The notes below the pieces were generated by a model, which searched no databases, was not told where the DNA came from, and saw nothing but the letters and a program-made list of their open reading frames with translations. A program made the position numbers and the translations under genes. Of a stretch of DNA of 64,000 bases, positions 52,384 to 61,327 are shown piece after piece (positions within the stretch are counted from its first letter, which is position 1; each line of letters begins with the position of its first letter). Source of the DNA: Hymenobacter telluris (GTDB taxonomy: Bacteria; Bacteroidota; Bacteroidia; Cytophagales; Hymenobacteraceae); contig NZ_JAFLQZ010000005.1 in the NCBI RefSeq assembly GCF_017313265.1, positions 1 to 64,000 of the forward strand, given 5' to 3'.

Positions 52384-54090
52384 TTATTTACCAAGCACCT
52401 CCGGCAGCGGCACGCCAGTACAGCCGTCGGGCTCCTGAATATTGAGCCATTGCGCCAACGTAGGGGCAATGTCCACAATACGCGCCGGCGCTACCGAGCG
52501 GCCCTGCTTCACGTGCCAGCCCCAGAATATCAACGGAATATGCGTGTCGTAGTTGCCCGACGAGCCGTGCGTGGTGCCCTTATTTACCGGATACTGGTAC
52601 GATTCCAGCCAGCCCGGTTCCAGCACCACCATTACGTCGCCGCTGCGCTTGGGGAAATAGCCGTTCTCCAGGTACATCAGCATCCCGCTCTCCCAGTGCG
52701 ACTTCTGTAAATCGTCGGCGGTGATGGCGCGCGTAACGCCTGCGTAGCCAATCATAATATCGGCCACTTCATCCTGCACGGCACGTAGCGTTAGTTTTTT
52801 CTGGGCAATGAGGGGGCGGTTGAGGTACACCTGCTGGTTTTCATAGCTCAGCACCCACTTACCAGCCCCGTGGCGGCGCACCAGTTCCTGCTGCAACGAG
52901 TCGCGCATGAGGCGCGGCCCCACCGAGCCGGCCGGAATCCGCTGGCTACGTAAGAAGTCCGGCGAGTGAGCCGCACCGTGGTCGGCGCTGAGGAATACCA
53001 GCGCCTGGCCTTTGCCCACGGTTTTGTCGAGGTAGTCGAGCACGCGGGCCAGGTCCTGGTCGAGGCGCAGATACGTGTCTTCGGTTTCAATGGCATTCAC
53101 CCCAAACTGGTGCCCCACATAGTCGGTACTGCTGAAGCTGAGCGCCAGAAAGTCGGTTTCACCACGCTGCCCCAGCTGCTCGGCCCGGATGGTTTCCAGC
53201 GCAAAGTCGGCGGTGAGCGAGTTACCAAATGGCGTGCTCCGAATCAGGTCGAGGTTGCGGACGGCAGCCGGCACTTTCTCGGCACCGGTGGGCTGGCTGG
53301 GCGTTACGGCCGGGCTGGTGCCGGCACTCAGCGTAGGCAAATCGTGCGGGAATACGGGTTTGGCTTCGCCCTTGAACGCGCCTTCCCACGGTACATCGTC
53401 GGCGGTGCTTTCCGTGTACTGCGCAATGGGCAGCAGCGTGGTCCAGGGTTTATCGAGGTACTGCGCAGCGCGGTTCTGGGCGTTGAACTTGGTTACCCAC
53501 TCGGGCAGGCTGTTCTGGTAGAACGTGCTGCTGATGAAAGCCCCATTGGTGCCGTCGTACCAGTAGGCGGCGTTGGCGGCGTGCCCAGCCGGCAGGATCG
53601 AGCCCCGGTCTTTGATACACACCCCAATTACCTTGCTCTGGAAGTTGGTGGCCAGCCGCAGCTCATCGGTAATGGTGCTGGTAAGCATGTGGCGTGGGCT
53701 CTGTTGGCCAGCCGCTGCCGTGCCGCCCACGGCTTGCACGGTTTTGTCTTCGGTCACGTAAGTGCCTTTGCCTTCCTCACGCACCAGCCAGTTGTTGCCT
53801 ACAATACCGTGCACCGAAGGCGTAGTGCCGGTATAGATGCTGGCGTGGCCCGGCCCAGTGTACGTGGGCACGTAGTTGTAGTGGGTGTTGGAGTAATTGA
53901 ACCCCTCCCCCAGCAGCCGCCGGAAGCCACCGTTGCCATACTTGTTCCAGTAGCGGTATAGGTAGTCGTAACGCATCTGGTCGACCACAATGCCCACTAC
54001 CAGTTTGGGGCGCGACAAGGGCTTCTGCTTTTGCGCAAAAACAGGGCTGGCCAAGGCAGCGGCCAGCACGAAACTCAGGCTCTTTTTCAA
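52384..54090 (-). CDS. pafA: PafA-type alkaline phosphatase
   Basis: A 568-residue secreted phosphatase of the alkaline-phosphatase superfamily, like Elizabethkingia PafA. The signal peptide ends at SPVFAQ. The nucleophile is the Thr in VPTYTGPGHASIYTGT, preceded by the metal Asp in VVDQMRYD. The KDR triad residue pair used by PafA for phosphate binding is present in VCIKDRGSI. Other metal ligands are Asp in STDYVGH, Asp-His in LSADHGAAHS and the His in TTHGSSG. It releases phosphate from monoesters outside the inner membrane. The start is probably TTG 54090, giving a clean KKSLSF signal; no ATG lies near in frame. Confidence 0.9.
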   Translation of the reverse strand: MKKSLSFVLAAALASPVFAQKQKPLSRPKLVVGIVVDQMRYDYLYRYWNKYGNGGFRRLLGEGFNYSNTHYNYVPTYTGPGHASIYTGTTPSVHGIVGNNWLVREEGKGTYVTEDKTVQAVGGTAAAGQQSPRHMLTSTITDELRLATNFQSKVIGVCIKDRGSILPAGHAANAAYWYDGTNGAFISSTFYQNSLPEWVTKFNAQNRAAQYLDKPWTTLLPIAQYTESTADDVPWEGAFKGEAKPVFPHDLPTLSAGTSPAVTPSQPTGAEKVPAAVRNLDLIRSTPFGNSLTADFALETIRAEQLGQRGETDFLALSFSSTDYVGHQFGVNAIETEDTYLRLDQDLARVLDYLDKTVGKGQALVFLSADHGAAHSPDFLRSQRIPAGSVGPRLMRDSLQQELVRRHGAGKWVLSYENQQVYLNRPLIAQKKLTLRAVQDEVADIMIGYAGVTRAITADDLQKSHWESGMLMYLENGYFPKRSGDVMVVLEPGWLESYQYPVNKGTTHGSSGNYDTHIPLIFWGWHVKQGRSVAPARIVDIAPTLAQWLNIQEPDGCTGVPLPEVLGK

Positions 54091-54131
54091 ATCAACATAG
54101 TAGGAGCAATAGCCCCTTAGGTACGAGGCTG

Positions 54132-54159
54132 CAAAGATAGGCCATCGGGGCAGGACCAA
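54132..54159 (-). promoter_or_regulatory. Promoter of the PafA-type gene
   Basis: On the minus strand TTG (54159-54157), a 17-base spacer and TATCTTTG (54139-54132), an exact TAnnTTTG match. Confidence 0.5.
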
Positions 54160-54239
54160 GCGCCACAGCAGCAAAATCGAGCGTATCTGCGTAAAGAAGT
54201 AACAAGCGGTTCACATTCCGAGCTGCCCTCTTCTTGCTT

Positions 54240-54965
54240 ATGCCTGATACCCCTGCTTACGCCCTCATCTTCGACATGGATGGCGTCCTCGTTGATAACA
54301 CCGCTTACCAGGCCCGCGCCTTCCAGCTCTTGTTCCGTGACTTAGGCCTTACCACCAACGCTCGTCGCCTGCTTGAGCGTTTGAACGGCATGCCGGCCAC
54401 CGCCATCCTGAAAACCGTTTTCACCCACGATGTACCCAAGAAAAAGCTGGAAGAATACGCCACTCAGCGCGAATTTCTCTACCGCACCCTCTATTGGGAC
54501 AAGCGCCGGGAGGTACCGGGCCTCACGCCGTTTCTGCAAGCGGCCCGCGCCGCCGGCTTCAAAATCGGGTTGGGCACCGGCTCCATCAACGAAACCATCA
54601 GCTACCTCATCGACCACCTAAATATCCGACCGTATTTCGATGTGATTATCGGGAAAGACGACGTGGACAACGGCAAGCCCCACGCTGATACCTACACCCT
54701 CACGGCCCAAAAGCTGGGAGTGCCGCCCGAGCGGTGCCTGGTGTTAGAAGACGCCCTGATGGGCGAGCAGGCTGCCTACAAAGCCGGTATGCGCTGCCTG
54801 ACCCTCAGCACTTCCATCAAACCCAGCAAGTTTCAGGCGCCACTAGCCGTAGTTAAAGACTTTACTACCCTCACGCCGGAGCGGATTATAGAATTGTTAG
54901 AACAACATCCTGAAGCGCCCAAGCCCAGCAAGGAACTGGCCAAGCGGCAATACATGCAGTTGTAG
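54240..54965 (+). CDS. HAD family hydrolase, beta-phosphoglucomutase-like
   Basis: A 241-residue haloacid dehalogenase superfamily phosphatase. Motif I is FDMDGVLVDN with both Asp nucleophile and acid, motif II is TGS in GLGTGSINE, motif III is the Lys in KPHADTY, and motif IV is the ED in VLEDALMG. The cap is the C1 alpha type. Substrate is unknown; phosphosugar phosphatase or beta-phosphoglucomutase are the usual roles. ATG 54240 chosen over TTG 54234. Confidence 0.9.
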   Translation: MPDTPAYALIFDMDGVLVDNTAYQARAFQLLFRDLGLTTNARRLLERLNGMPATAILKTVFTHDVPKKKLEEYATQREFLYRTLYWDKRREVPGLTPFLQAARAAGFKIGLGTGSINETISYLIDHLNIRPYFDVIIGKDDVDNGKPHADTYTLTAQKLGVPPERCLVLEDALMGEQAAYKAGMRCLTLSTSIKPSKFQAPLAVVKDFTTLTPERIIELLEQHPEAPKPSKELAKRQYMQL

Positions 54966-54977
54966 GTAGCCACATAA

Positions 54978-55011
54978 AAAAGGCCCGCCTCCGAAAGGAA
55001 GCGGGCCTTTT
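54978..55011. terminator. Terminator between HAD gene and atpG
   Basis: AAAAGGCCCGC pairs with GCGGGCCTTTT, and the inside TCC pairs with GGA around a GAAA tetraloop. It serves both convergent genes. Confidence 0.9.
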
Positions 55012-55030
55012 GCTTGGTAAGCATACTTTT

Positions 55031-55921
55031 TTACCGGCTGGCAGCCAAGGCTTCGGCACCACCCACGATTTCGAGAATCTCGGTGGTAATAGCTGCCTGG
55101 CGCGTACGGTTGTACGTTAGTTTCAATGACTTCAACAGTTCGCCGGCGTTTTCGGTGGCTTTGTCCATGGCCGTCATGCGGGCGCCGTGCTCCGAGGCAT
55201 TGCTTTCCAGCACGGCCTTGTAGAGCTGTACCTTCAACGACTGCGGAATCAGCGTCTGCACGATTTCCTCTTTCGAGGGCTCGAAGATGTAATCCACGTT
55301 CATCGTTTTGGCATCGTTGGCCGCCGGCTCGGCGGGTACCAGCGGCAGCAACTGCTCGGCCCGGATGATTTGGGTGGCCACGTTCCGGAACTCGTTGTAC
55401 ACCATCACCACCTCGTCGAAGCGGCCTTCCCGGAACCCCAGCATAGCTTCTTCAGCAGCTACCCGCACCGTGTCAAACGAGAGCTTGCCGAATACGTGCG
55501 TGTAATTACCGAGCAGTGGCCCGCGCTTCCCGAAGTAGTCGTGCGCTTTCTTGCCAATGGCCATCATCGTCACGTTGCCAGCCGCTGCCTGCGCCGCGTA
55601 CCGCTCCCGAATCAGGGCGTTTACGCCTTTGAACACGTTGCTGTTGAAAGCTCCGGCCAAACCACGGTCCGAGGTAACGGCAATAATCAGCACCTGGCGT
55701 ACTTCCCGCTGCACGGCATACTCGCTTACTACCTCGCCATTAGTTTGACCTGTCAGGTTGGTAAGGATGCTATTGAGGCGCTGCGCGTAGGGGCGCATCC
55801 GCAAAATATTGTCCTGTGCCCGCCGCAGCTTGGCCGCCGCCACCATTTTCATGGCTTTGGTGATTTGCTGCGTGCTTTGCACAGATACGATGCGGTTGCG
55901 GACTTCTTTTAAGCTAGCCAT
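55031..55921 (-). CDS. atpG: ATP synthase gamma subunit
   Basis: A 296-residue central-shaft subunit of F1. The N-terminal MASLKEVRNRIVSVQSTQQIT and the C-terminal LKLTYNRTRQAAITTEILEIVGGAEAL are the long antiparallel coiled coil that rotates inside the alpha-beta ring. The middle ITSDRGLAGAFN is the foot domain. It is the last gene of the atp run here; beta and epsilon genes are not in this window. Confidence 0.96.
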   Translation of the reverse strand: MASLKEVRNRIVSVQSTQQITKAMKMVAAAKLRRAQDNILRMRPYAQRLNSILTNLTGQTNGEVVSEYAVQREVRQVLIIAVTSDRGLAGAFNSNVFKGVNALIRERYAAQAAAGNVTMMAIGKKAHDYFGKRGPLLGNYTHVFGKLSFDTVRVAAEEAMLGFREGRFDEVVMVYNEFRNVATQIIRAEQLLPLVPAEPAANDAKTMNVDYIFEPSKEEIVQTLIPQSLKVQLYKAVLESNASEHGARMTAMDKATENAGELLKSLKLTYNRTRQAAITTEILEIVGGAEALAASR

Positions 55922-55930
55922 TCTTGTTTG

Positions 55931-56034
55931 AATTAATAATTAAGAATTAAAAATTAAGAATTGCTCCCGTAACCTGATGGCATTTAGAGGCAACTCCTAA
56001 TTCTTAATTCTCAATTCCTAATTATTAATTATTT
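55931..56034. repeat. Hairpin repeat of 7-nt AATTAAG units, family C
   Basis: The left arm (55931-55965) reads AATTAAT, AATTAAG, AATTAAA, AATTAAG, AATTGCT. The right arm (about 55993-56034) is its approximate reverse complement with ATTCTTA, ATTCTCA, ATTCCTA, ATTATTA units. The atpA TAA stop (56029-56031) lies inside the right arm. The element fills the gap between atpA and atpG. Confidence 0.82.
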
Positions 56035-57612
56035 CGTAGCGTACTGGGCCGAAAGGTCTTTGGCAACCTGACGGATGGCACCGATAATGGTGTCGTCGAG
56101 CTTGCCAGCTTTCAGGCCTTGCAGCGCCTCCGGGTGGCGGGTCTGCATGGTCTGGGTGAATTCCTTTTCGAAGTCCCGCACGCGGTTCACCGGCACTTGG
56201 TCGAGTAGACCGTTGGTAGCGGCGTAGATAACGGCTACTTGGTCTTCCACTTTCTGCGGCGAGAACTGGGGCTGCTTCAGGATTTCCAGGTTGCGGCGGC
56301 CACGCTCAATCGTGAGCTTGGTCGAAGCATCGAGGTCGGAACCGAACTTGGCAAAGGCTTCCAGCTCGCGGAACTGCGCCTGATCGAGCTTCAGCGTACC
56401 AGCCACTTTCTTCATCGACTTGATCTGGGCGTTACCACCCACCCGCGACACCGAGATACCAACGTTGATAGCCGGACGAATACCCGAGTTGAACAGGTTG
56501 GTTTCGAGGAAGATCTGACCGTCGGTAATCGAAATTACGTTGGTTGGGATGTACGCCGATACGTCACCAGCCTGGGTTTCGATGAGCGGCAGGGCCGTCA
56601 GCGAACCACCACCTTTCACCAGGTGCTTGATGCTGTCGGGCAAGTCATTCATGTCGCGGGCAATGGCGTCGGAAGCGTTGATCTTCGCGGCGCGCTCCAG
56701 CAAGCGACTGTGCAGGTAGAACACGTCACCAGGATACGCCTCACGTCCCGGAGGACGACGCAGCAGCAACGACACCTCACGGTACGCTACGGCCTGCTTA
56801 CTCAAGTCGTCGTACACAACTAGGGCTGGGCGGCCCGTGTCACGAAAGAACTCACCAATGGCAGCACCCGTGAAGGGCGCAAAGAACTGCATCGGGGCCG
56901 GGTCAGCCGCCGAAGCCGAAACCACTACCGTATAGTCCATTGCACCGCCCTTGGTTAGGGCGTTTACCACCTGAGCAACCGTGGAGGCTTTCTGGCCTAC
57001 GGCTACGTAGATGCAGAAAACCGGCTCACCACGGTCGAAGAACTCGCGCTGGTTGAGGATGGTGTCAATAGCAACGGCCGACTTACCGGTCTGACGGTCA
57101 CCGATGATGAGTTCCCGCTGGCCACGGCCAATCGGAATCATGGCGTCAATAGCCTTGATACCCGTTTGCATAGGCTCGGTTACCGGCTGACGGTAGATAA
57201 CGCCCGGCGCTTTACGCTCCAGTGGCATATCAAACGTTTCGCCCTGGATAGGACCACGACCGTCAATAGGCTGACCCAGCGTGTTTACCACGCGGCCCAC
57301 GATGCCTTCGCCTACTTGAATAGACGCAATTTTATTGGTGCGGCGCACCGTAGCCCCCTCCCGGATATCAGAATAGTCGCCGAGCATTACAGCGCCTACG
57401 TTGTCTTCTTCCAGGTTAAGCACCAGGGCCTGAAGGCCGTTTTCAAATTCGAGCAATTCCCCCGACTGGGCTTTGCCCAAGCCGTAGATGCGGGCTACAC
57501 CGTCGCCAACCTGCAGTACCGTACCAACCTCTTCGAGTTCGGCTTCGGTTTTGAAGTTGGATAACTGCTGCCGCAGAATGGCGGATACTTCATCCGGACG
57601 TACTTCTGCCAT
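56029..57612 (-). CDS. atpA: ATP synthase alpha subunit
   Basis: A 527-residue F1 alpha subunit. The P-loop is GDRQTGKS at residues 171-178. The conserved [21 protein letters not shown] and the C-terminal domain after [13 protein letters not shown] are normal. It forms the non-catalytic sites of F1. It follows atpH after four bases. Confidence 0.97.
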   Translation of the reverse strand: MAEVRPDEVSAILRQQLSNFKTEAELEEVGTVLQVGDGVARIYGLGKAQSGELLEFENGLQALVLNLEEDNVGAVMLGDYSDIREGATVRRTNKIASIQVGEGIVGRVVNTLGQPIDGRGPIQGETFDMPLERKAPGVIYRQPVTEPMQTGIKAIDAMIPIGRGQRELIIGDRQTGKSAVAIDTILNQREFFDRGEPVFCIYVAVGQKASTVAQVVNALTKGGAMDYTVVVSASAADPAPMQFFAPFTGAAIGEFFRDTGRPALVVYDDLSKQAVAYREVSLLLRRPPGREAYPGDVFYLHSRLLERAAKINASDAIARDMNDLPDSIKHLVKGGGSLTALPLIETQAGDVSAYIPTNVISITDGQIFLETNLFNSGIRPAINVGISVSRVGGNAQIKSMKKVAGTLKLDQAQFRELEAFAKFGSDLDASTKLTIERGRRNLEILKQPQFSPQKVEDQVAVIYAATNGLLDQVPVNRVRDFEKEFTQTMQTRHPEALQGLKAGKLDDTIIGAIRQVAKDLSAQYATK

Positions 57613-57616
57613 GATC

Positions 57617-58177
57617 TTATACTAAAGGTTGGTAGGGGTTCTTCGAGAATTCGTTGCGCAGCTTGCGCAGACGGTAGCTCACCGAGTCGTCAATCAGCTG
57701 GTCGCCGATGCGCAGCACGAAGCCACCGATGAGCGACTCATCTATTTTCTCGGTGAGGGTAACTTGTTGGAGGCCGGTTTGCTGACGCACCATCTGCTCT
57801 AACTCAGCGCGCAGGTAGGTGCTCAATGGCGTGGCCGTTGTAACTTCGGCTACCTGTACGCCGCGCAGGGCATTGTACTGAATCAGAAACTCGGAGCCAA
57901 TAAACTCCAGCGCGCTTTCACGGTTTTTCTCGGTGATAATCGTGAAAAACTTCTCGGTGAGAAGTGACACTTTACCACCAAATACAGCGCGTAGAATAGC
58001 CAGCTTCTTGTCGTGCTTGACGATGGGATTACGCAGCAACAAACGCAAGTCACGGTTCTCAGTCAGCGTCTTGCTGAATAAGTCCATGTCGGCTTTCACT
58101 TGTTCCAGCGTACCCTGCTCCTCGGCCAGATCAAGCAAGGACTTGGCGTAGCGGGAGGCAACTCGTATTTCAGACAT
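57617..58177 (-). CDS. atpH: ATP synthase delta subunit
   Basis: A 186-residue stator subunit linking the b subunit to F1. The N-terminal helix bundle begins [21 protein letters not shown], and the typical [13 protein letters not shown] follows. The C-terminal [29 protein letters not shown] signature is the delta/OSCP ending. Four bases separate it from atpA. Confidence 0.95.
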   Translation of the reverse strand: MSEIRVASRYAKSLLDLAEEQGTLEQVKADMDLFSKTLTENRDLRLLLRNPIVKHDKKLAILRAVFGGKVSLLTEKFFTIITEKNRESALEFIGSEFLIQYNALRGVQVAEVTTATPLSTYLRAELEQMVRQQTGLQQVTLTEKIDESLIGGFVLRIGDQLIDDSVSYRLRKLRNEFSKNPYQPLV

Positions 58178-58183
58178 TGGAAT

Positions 58184-58268
58184 GGTAGTAGGTAATCAGT
58201 AGTTGGTAGTAGGATTGACAACAGATCAACTGTGTCCTAATACCTACTACCCAATACCTATTACTAGT
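58184..58268. repeat. Hairpin repeat of 7-nt units, family B, copy 2
   Basis: The left arm reads GGTAGTA, GGTAATC, AGTAGTT, GGTAGTA, GGATTGA. The right arm reversed reads TAGGTAT, TGGGTAG, TAGGTAT, TAGGACA. The atpF TAG stop (58264-58266) lies in the right arm. It fills the atpF-atpH gap of 86 bases. Confidence 0.8.
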
Positions 58269-58758
58269 TGAGCTTTACTTCTTTCAAATACGAGTTAACG
58301 AGCTCCTTTTGAGCAGCATTATCAGATAGTTCGCGGCGCAGGATGCGCTCGGCAATATCGATAGACAACTGAGCAGCCGTATTTTTCACTTCGGCCAAAG
58401 CCGCGTTTTTCTCGTTCTGGATGGCTTCGCGAGCTTGGTTGATCATGCGGCCACCTTCTTCGGTTGCCTTGTTCTTCGCTTGCTCGATCAGCTTGTTGGA
58501 AACGTCGGTAGCTTCTTTCAGAATACGGTCGCGCTCCAAACGAGCTTCGGCCAATAGCTTTTCGTTGCCAGCTTGGAGAGCCTGCATTTCCAGCTTGGCT
58601 TGACTGGCAAGACGCAGCGCGTTTTCGATAGAGTCTTCCCGCTCGTTGAGGGCGCTCAGGATAGGCTTCCAAGCAAATGTGCGCAACAAAAGCAGCACAA
58701 TGCCGAAAATCACCAACTGCCAGAAAATCAGGCCAAACTCGGGGGTTACAATTTGCAT
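58264..58758 (-). CDS. atpF: ATP synthase b subunit
   Basis: A 164-residue subunit of the peripheral stalk. A single N-terminal membrane helix (FGLIFWQLVIFGIVLLLLRTF, about residues 8-27) is followed by a long charged coiled coil that binds delta and alpha. The length is normal. The stop codon is inside repeat B2. A large gap with repeats separates it from atpE upstream. Confidence 0.95.
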   Translation of the reverse strand: MQIVTPEFGLIFWQLVIFGIVLLLLRTFAWKPILSALNEREDSIENALRLASQAKLEMQALQAGNEKLLAEARLERDRILKEATDVSNKLIEQAKNKATEEGGRMINQAREAIQNEKNAALAEVKNTAAQLSIDIAERILRRELSDNAAQKELVNSYLKEVKLN

Positions 58759-58761
58759 GAG

Positions 58762-58866
58762 AGTAGTGTAGTGCGTAGTGAATACCTGGTATCGGATAGG
58801 CAGTCAGGTGGGGCGCCGAAAACGGGGTAAGCCTTTACCAGACTGTCCAACACGTACTACCAACAA
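58762..58866. repeat. Possible 7-nt unit repeat upstream of atpF
   Basis: From 58762 units AGTAGTG, TAGTGCG, TAGTGAA, TACCTGG, TATCGGA and TAGGCAG run in a 7-nt period. A weaker periodic arm ends near 58866. It is less clear than the other elements. Confidence 0.45.
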
Positions 58867-58875
58867 AAGCCAAGA

Positions 58876-58919
58876 CAGCCCGCCACGCCGTGCGCCGAAG
58901 CGACGCGCGCAGCGGGCTG
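58876..58919. other. GC-rich hairpin between atpE and atpF
   Basis: CAGCCCGC and GCGGGCTG pair across a GC-rich interior (CGCCACGCCG, CGACGCGCG) that can pair further. It lies 20 bases after the atpE stop on the minus strand. The c subunit is needed in many copies, so a partial terminator or 3' mRNA shield here would fit. Confidence 0.6.
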
Positions 58920-58939
58920 ACCTTAGACTACCTCTATCT

Positions 58940-59236
<297 letters not shown>

Positions 59237-59245
59237 TTAAAAAGC

Positions 59246-60310
59246 TTAGTGGGCGTGGTTGGCGTGGGCGTTGTCGGCACCGTCGCCGCCACCCATCTGG
59301 TAGTCGGCATCGTGGTGCTCTTCCACTGCGCCACCGATATACATGGCCGTGAGCAGCGTGAAGATGTACGCCTGCAGGATGGCTACTAACAGCTCAAGCA
59401 TGTTGATGAACAAGCCAAAAGCAAGCGTAACCGGCGCAACACCAACGTTGCGGAAGATGAAAATGAGCGAGATGAAGCTCAGGATTACAATGTGGCCCGC
59501 CGTGATGTTAGCAAACAGACGAACCATCAACGAGAAAGGCTTTACGAGGATACCGATGAGTTCCACCGGAATCATGATGGGCAGCAATGCCTTCGGTACG
59601 CCGGGCGTAGCGAAGATGTGGTGCCAGTAGTTCTTGTTGGAGCTGAACAGTGTAATAAGCAAAGTCAACACGGCCAGCGTCAGGGTCACGGCAATGTTGC
59701 CGGTGAGGTTAGCGCCACCTGGAAGCAAGCCGAGCAGGTTATTGAACCAGATAAAGAAGAAAACCGTGAGCAGATACGGCATATACCGCTTGTACTTCGG
59801 GCCGATAGACTTTTTGGCTACTTCGTCGCGCACAAATACGATGATAGGCTCGAAGAACGACTGGATGCCTTTTGGTGCTCCGGTACCGCGCTTGGCATAG
59901 CCGCGCGCAACCGTTGTGAATACCACTACCAGCAACAGCGCGCTCAACATAAGTGAGGCAACGTTTTTGGTAATCGAAAAATCGTATACCTTGCTACCGT
60001 CTTCGGCTTCCAGATGCTCATGCTCCAGTTTCAGACCGTCGTATTCCTTGCCTTCGGCCAAGTTGCGCGAAGAGAAAACCGACAAACCTTTATTAGGACG
60101 ATACGCAATGACGGGTAGGTACGTAGTGTAATGGTCGTCGCGGTCGGTGGAAAACCAGTGCCACTCGTGCGAGTCGCCGATGTGGTGCAGAATCATCTCA
60201 CCGGGGCTGAAAGCCTCCTTATCGGTGGCTTCGGCCGTTGTAGCGGCAGGCTCGTTGGCGAAAACGGGAAGCGTGAGAATACAGAAAAGTGCTATCAGTA
60301 AGCGCTTCAT
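59246..60310 (-). CDS. atpB: ATP synthase a subunit with exported N-terminal extension
   Basis: A 354-residue Fo stator subunit. The first 18 residues are a signal peptide (ending VFAN). Then comes a Bacteroidota-type extracytoplasmic extension of about 100 residues with GDSHEWHWFSTDRDD. The membrane part follows, with the essential Arg in VRLFANITAGH. The tail is rich in Asp/His. It sits between atpE and a small membrane gene. Confidence 0.95.
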   Translation of the reverse strand: MKRLLIALFCILTLPVFANEPAATTAEATDKEAFSPGEMILHHIGDSHEWHWFSTDRDDHYTTYLPVIAYRPNKGLSVFSSRNLAEGKEYDGLKLEHEHLEAEDGSKVYDFSITKNVASLMLSALLLVVVFTTVARGYAKRGTGAPKGIQSFFEPIIVFVRDEVAKKSIGPKYKRYMPYLLTVFFFIWFNNLLGLLPGGANLTGNIAVTLTLAVLTLLITLFSSNKNYWHHIFATPGVPKALLPIMIPVELIGILVKPFSLMVRLFANITAGHIVILSFISLIFIFRNVGVAPVTLAFGLFINMLELLVAILQAYIFTLLTAMYIGGAVEEHHDADYQMGGGDGADNAHANHAH

Positions 60311-60343
60311 TCAGAGTGGCTTAAGGTGAGGTTCACTGAAAAT

Positions 60344-60751
60344 TCATTTTGTGATTTCACCCGGTTTTGAAAACGGGCGCAAGTTACTCAGAACGCTCCA
60401 GACTTCAAACCCGGAGTAGAGAAAATAGCCGACGAAGAACACCCCGAGGAAGGCATAGGTACCCGCGCCTTCATGCGCCCCCCCGGTGTACAGGTACACG
60501 AGCACAACTACAGCCGAGAGGAGTAGCCGCACGACCATCGAACTGAAGTAGGCCACCATGAAATTGTTGGGGTTGGCGCGTACGAGCCGTGCCGTAAACC
60601 AATAAGTAGCAGCCGTGAGTGCGGCGTAATACCCCAGCACGTAAGATGCCAACGGATGCACAACAGCCGTACCATAGCGGGCATGCAGCAAATACAGCGT
60701 ACCGTAGAGCAGCAGAGTCAGCAGTAGCAAATGACCGAGGAACCTTAGCAA
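60344..60751 (-). CDS. AtpI-like four-helix membrane protein in the atp operon
   Basis: A 135-residue membrane protein with four helices (about residues 4-22, 36-55, 70-88 and 98-117) and the charged tail FSKPGEITK. Position between the AtpZ gene and atpB, plus size, suggest an AtpI-like c-ring assembly factor. Sequence similarity to known AtpI is not obvious. A -7 box lies 54 bases upstream. Confidence 0.7.
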   Translation of the reverse strand: MLRFLGHLLLLTLLLYGTLYLLHARYGTAVVHPLASYVLGYYAALTAATYWFTARLVRANPNNFMVAYFSSMVVRLLLSAVVVLVYLYTGGAHEGAGTYAFLGVFFVGYFLYSGFEVWSVLSNLRPFSKPGEITK

Positions 60752-60804
60752 ACCGAATACTTGGAAACGAGCTTATAGATTAAAACACCCTTAAAAAGGG
60801 GGCA

Positions 60805-60812
60805 CAAAGGTA
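60805..60812 (-). promoter_or_regulatory. -7 box TACCTTTG inside the atp operon
   Basis: On the minus strand TACCTTTG matches TAnnTTTG exactly, ahead of the AtpI-like gene. No clear TTG at 19-21 bases. It may be an internal promoter. Confidence 0.45.
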
Positions 60813-60885
60813 GTAAGCAAAAGAATAGAAATATCCTTTGGTGTAATATCATTTCATTTGTTGCTCATCTACTGTGTGATAGGCG

Positions 60886-61110
60886 CTACTCGTTCGACAC
60901 TGAGCGAATCACCTGATACATGGCCGCAAATACGGATACCAGCATCAGCACGATGGTTGCCCAGGGGCTAATACCGAAACGGCCATCAAGCCAAATGCCC
61001 AGCCAAGTCCCTAAGCCAATAACGGCCAGCATTTGCAGGCCCAGACCAGAGTATTTAATGAAATTATTGCCGCGTGGGCGCTGCGAGTTAGGGGAGGGAG
61101 TGGCAGGCAT
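60886..61110 (-). CDS. atpZ: AtpZ/AtpI family protein
   Basis: A 74-residue protein with a Pro/Ser-rich start and two membrane helices: YSGLGLQMLAVIGLGTWLG and WATIVLMLVSVFAAMYQV. It fits the AtpZ/AtpI (ATP synthase gene 1) family that helps Mg2+ handling or c-ring assembly. It heads the ATP synthase run. Confidence 0.82.
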   Translation of the reverse strand: MPATPSPNSQRPRGNNFIKYSGLGLQMLAVIGLGTWLGIWLDGRFGISPWATIVLMLVSVFAAMYQVIRSVSNE

Positions 61111-61327
61111 AGTGGGTGGAATAAAGCTGGTAATACAGGCTTCTTACGCCTGTGTTGGGCCCAGGTGACAGTAGGATAAGCAAAGCACCGGCAAGGGCTG
61201 AGAAAAAGCGTAATTTTACTGACTGAATGACGTTGTGACTTATACGCAACGGTGCGCAGCCTGAACAATTTGGTCGGCTACGTGCGTTGGCGTAGCTGTA
61301 AATCCGTACTTCCGACCTGTTCTTGCC

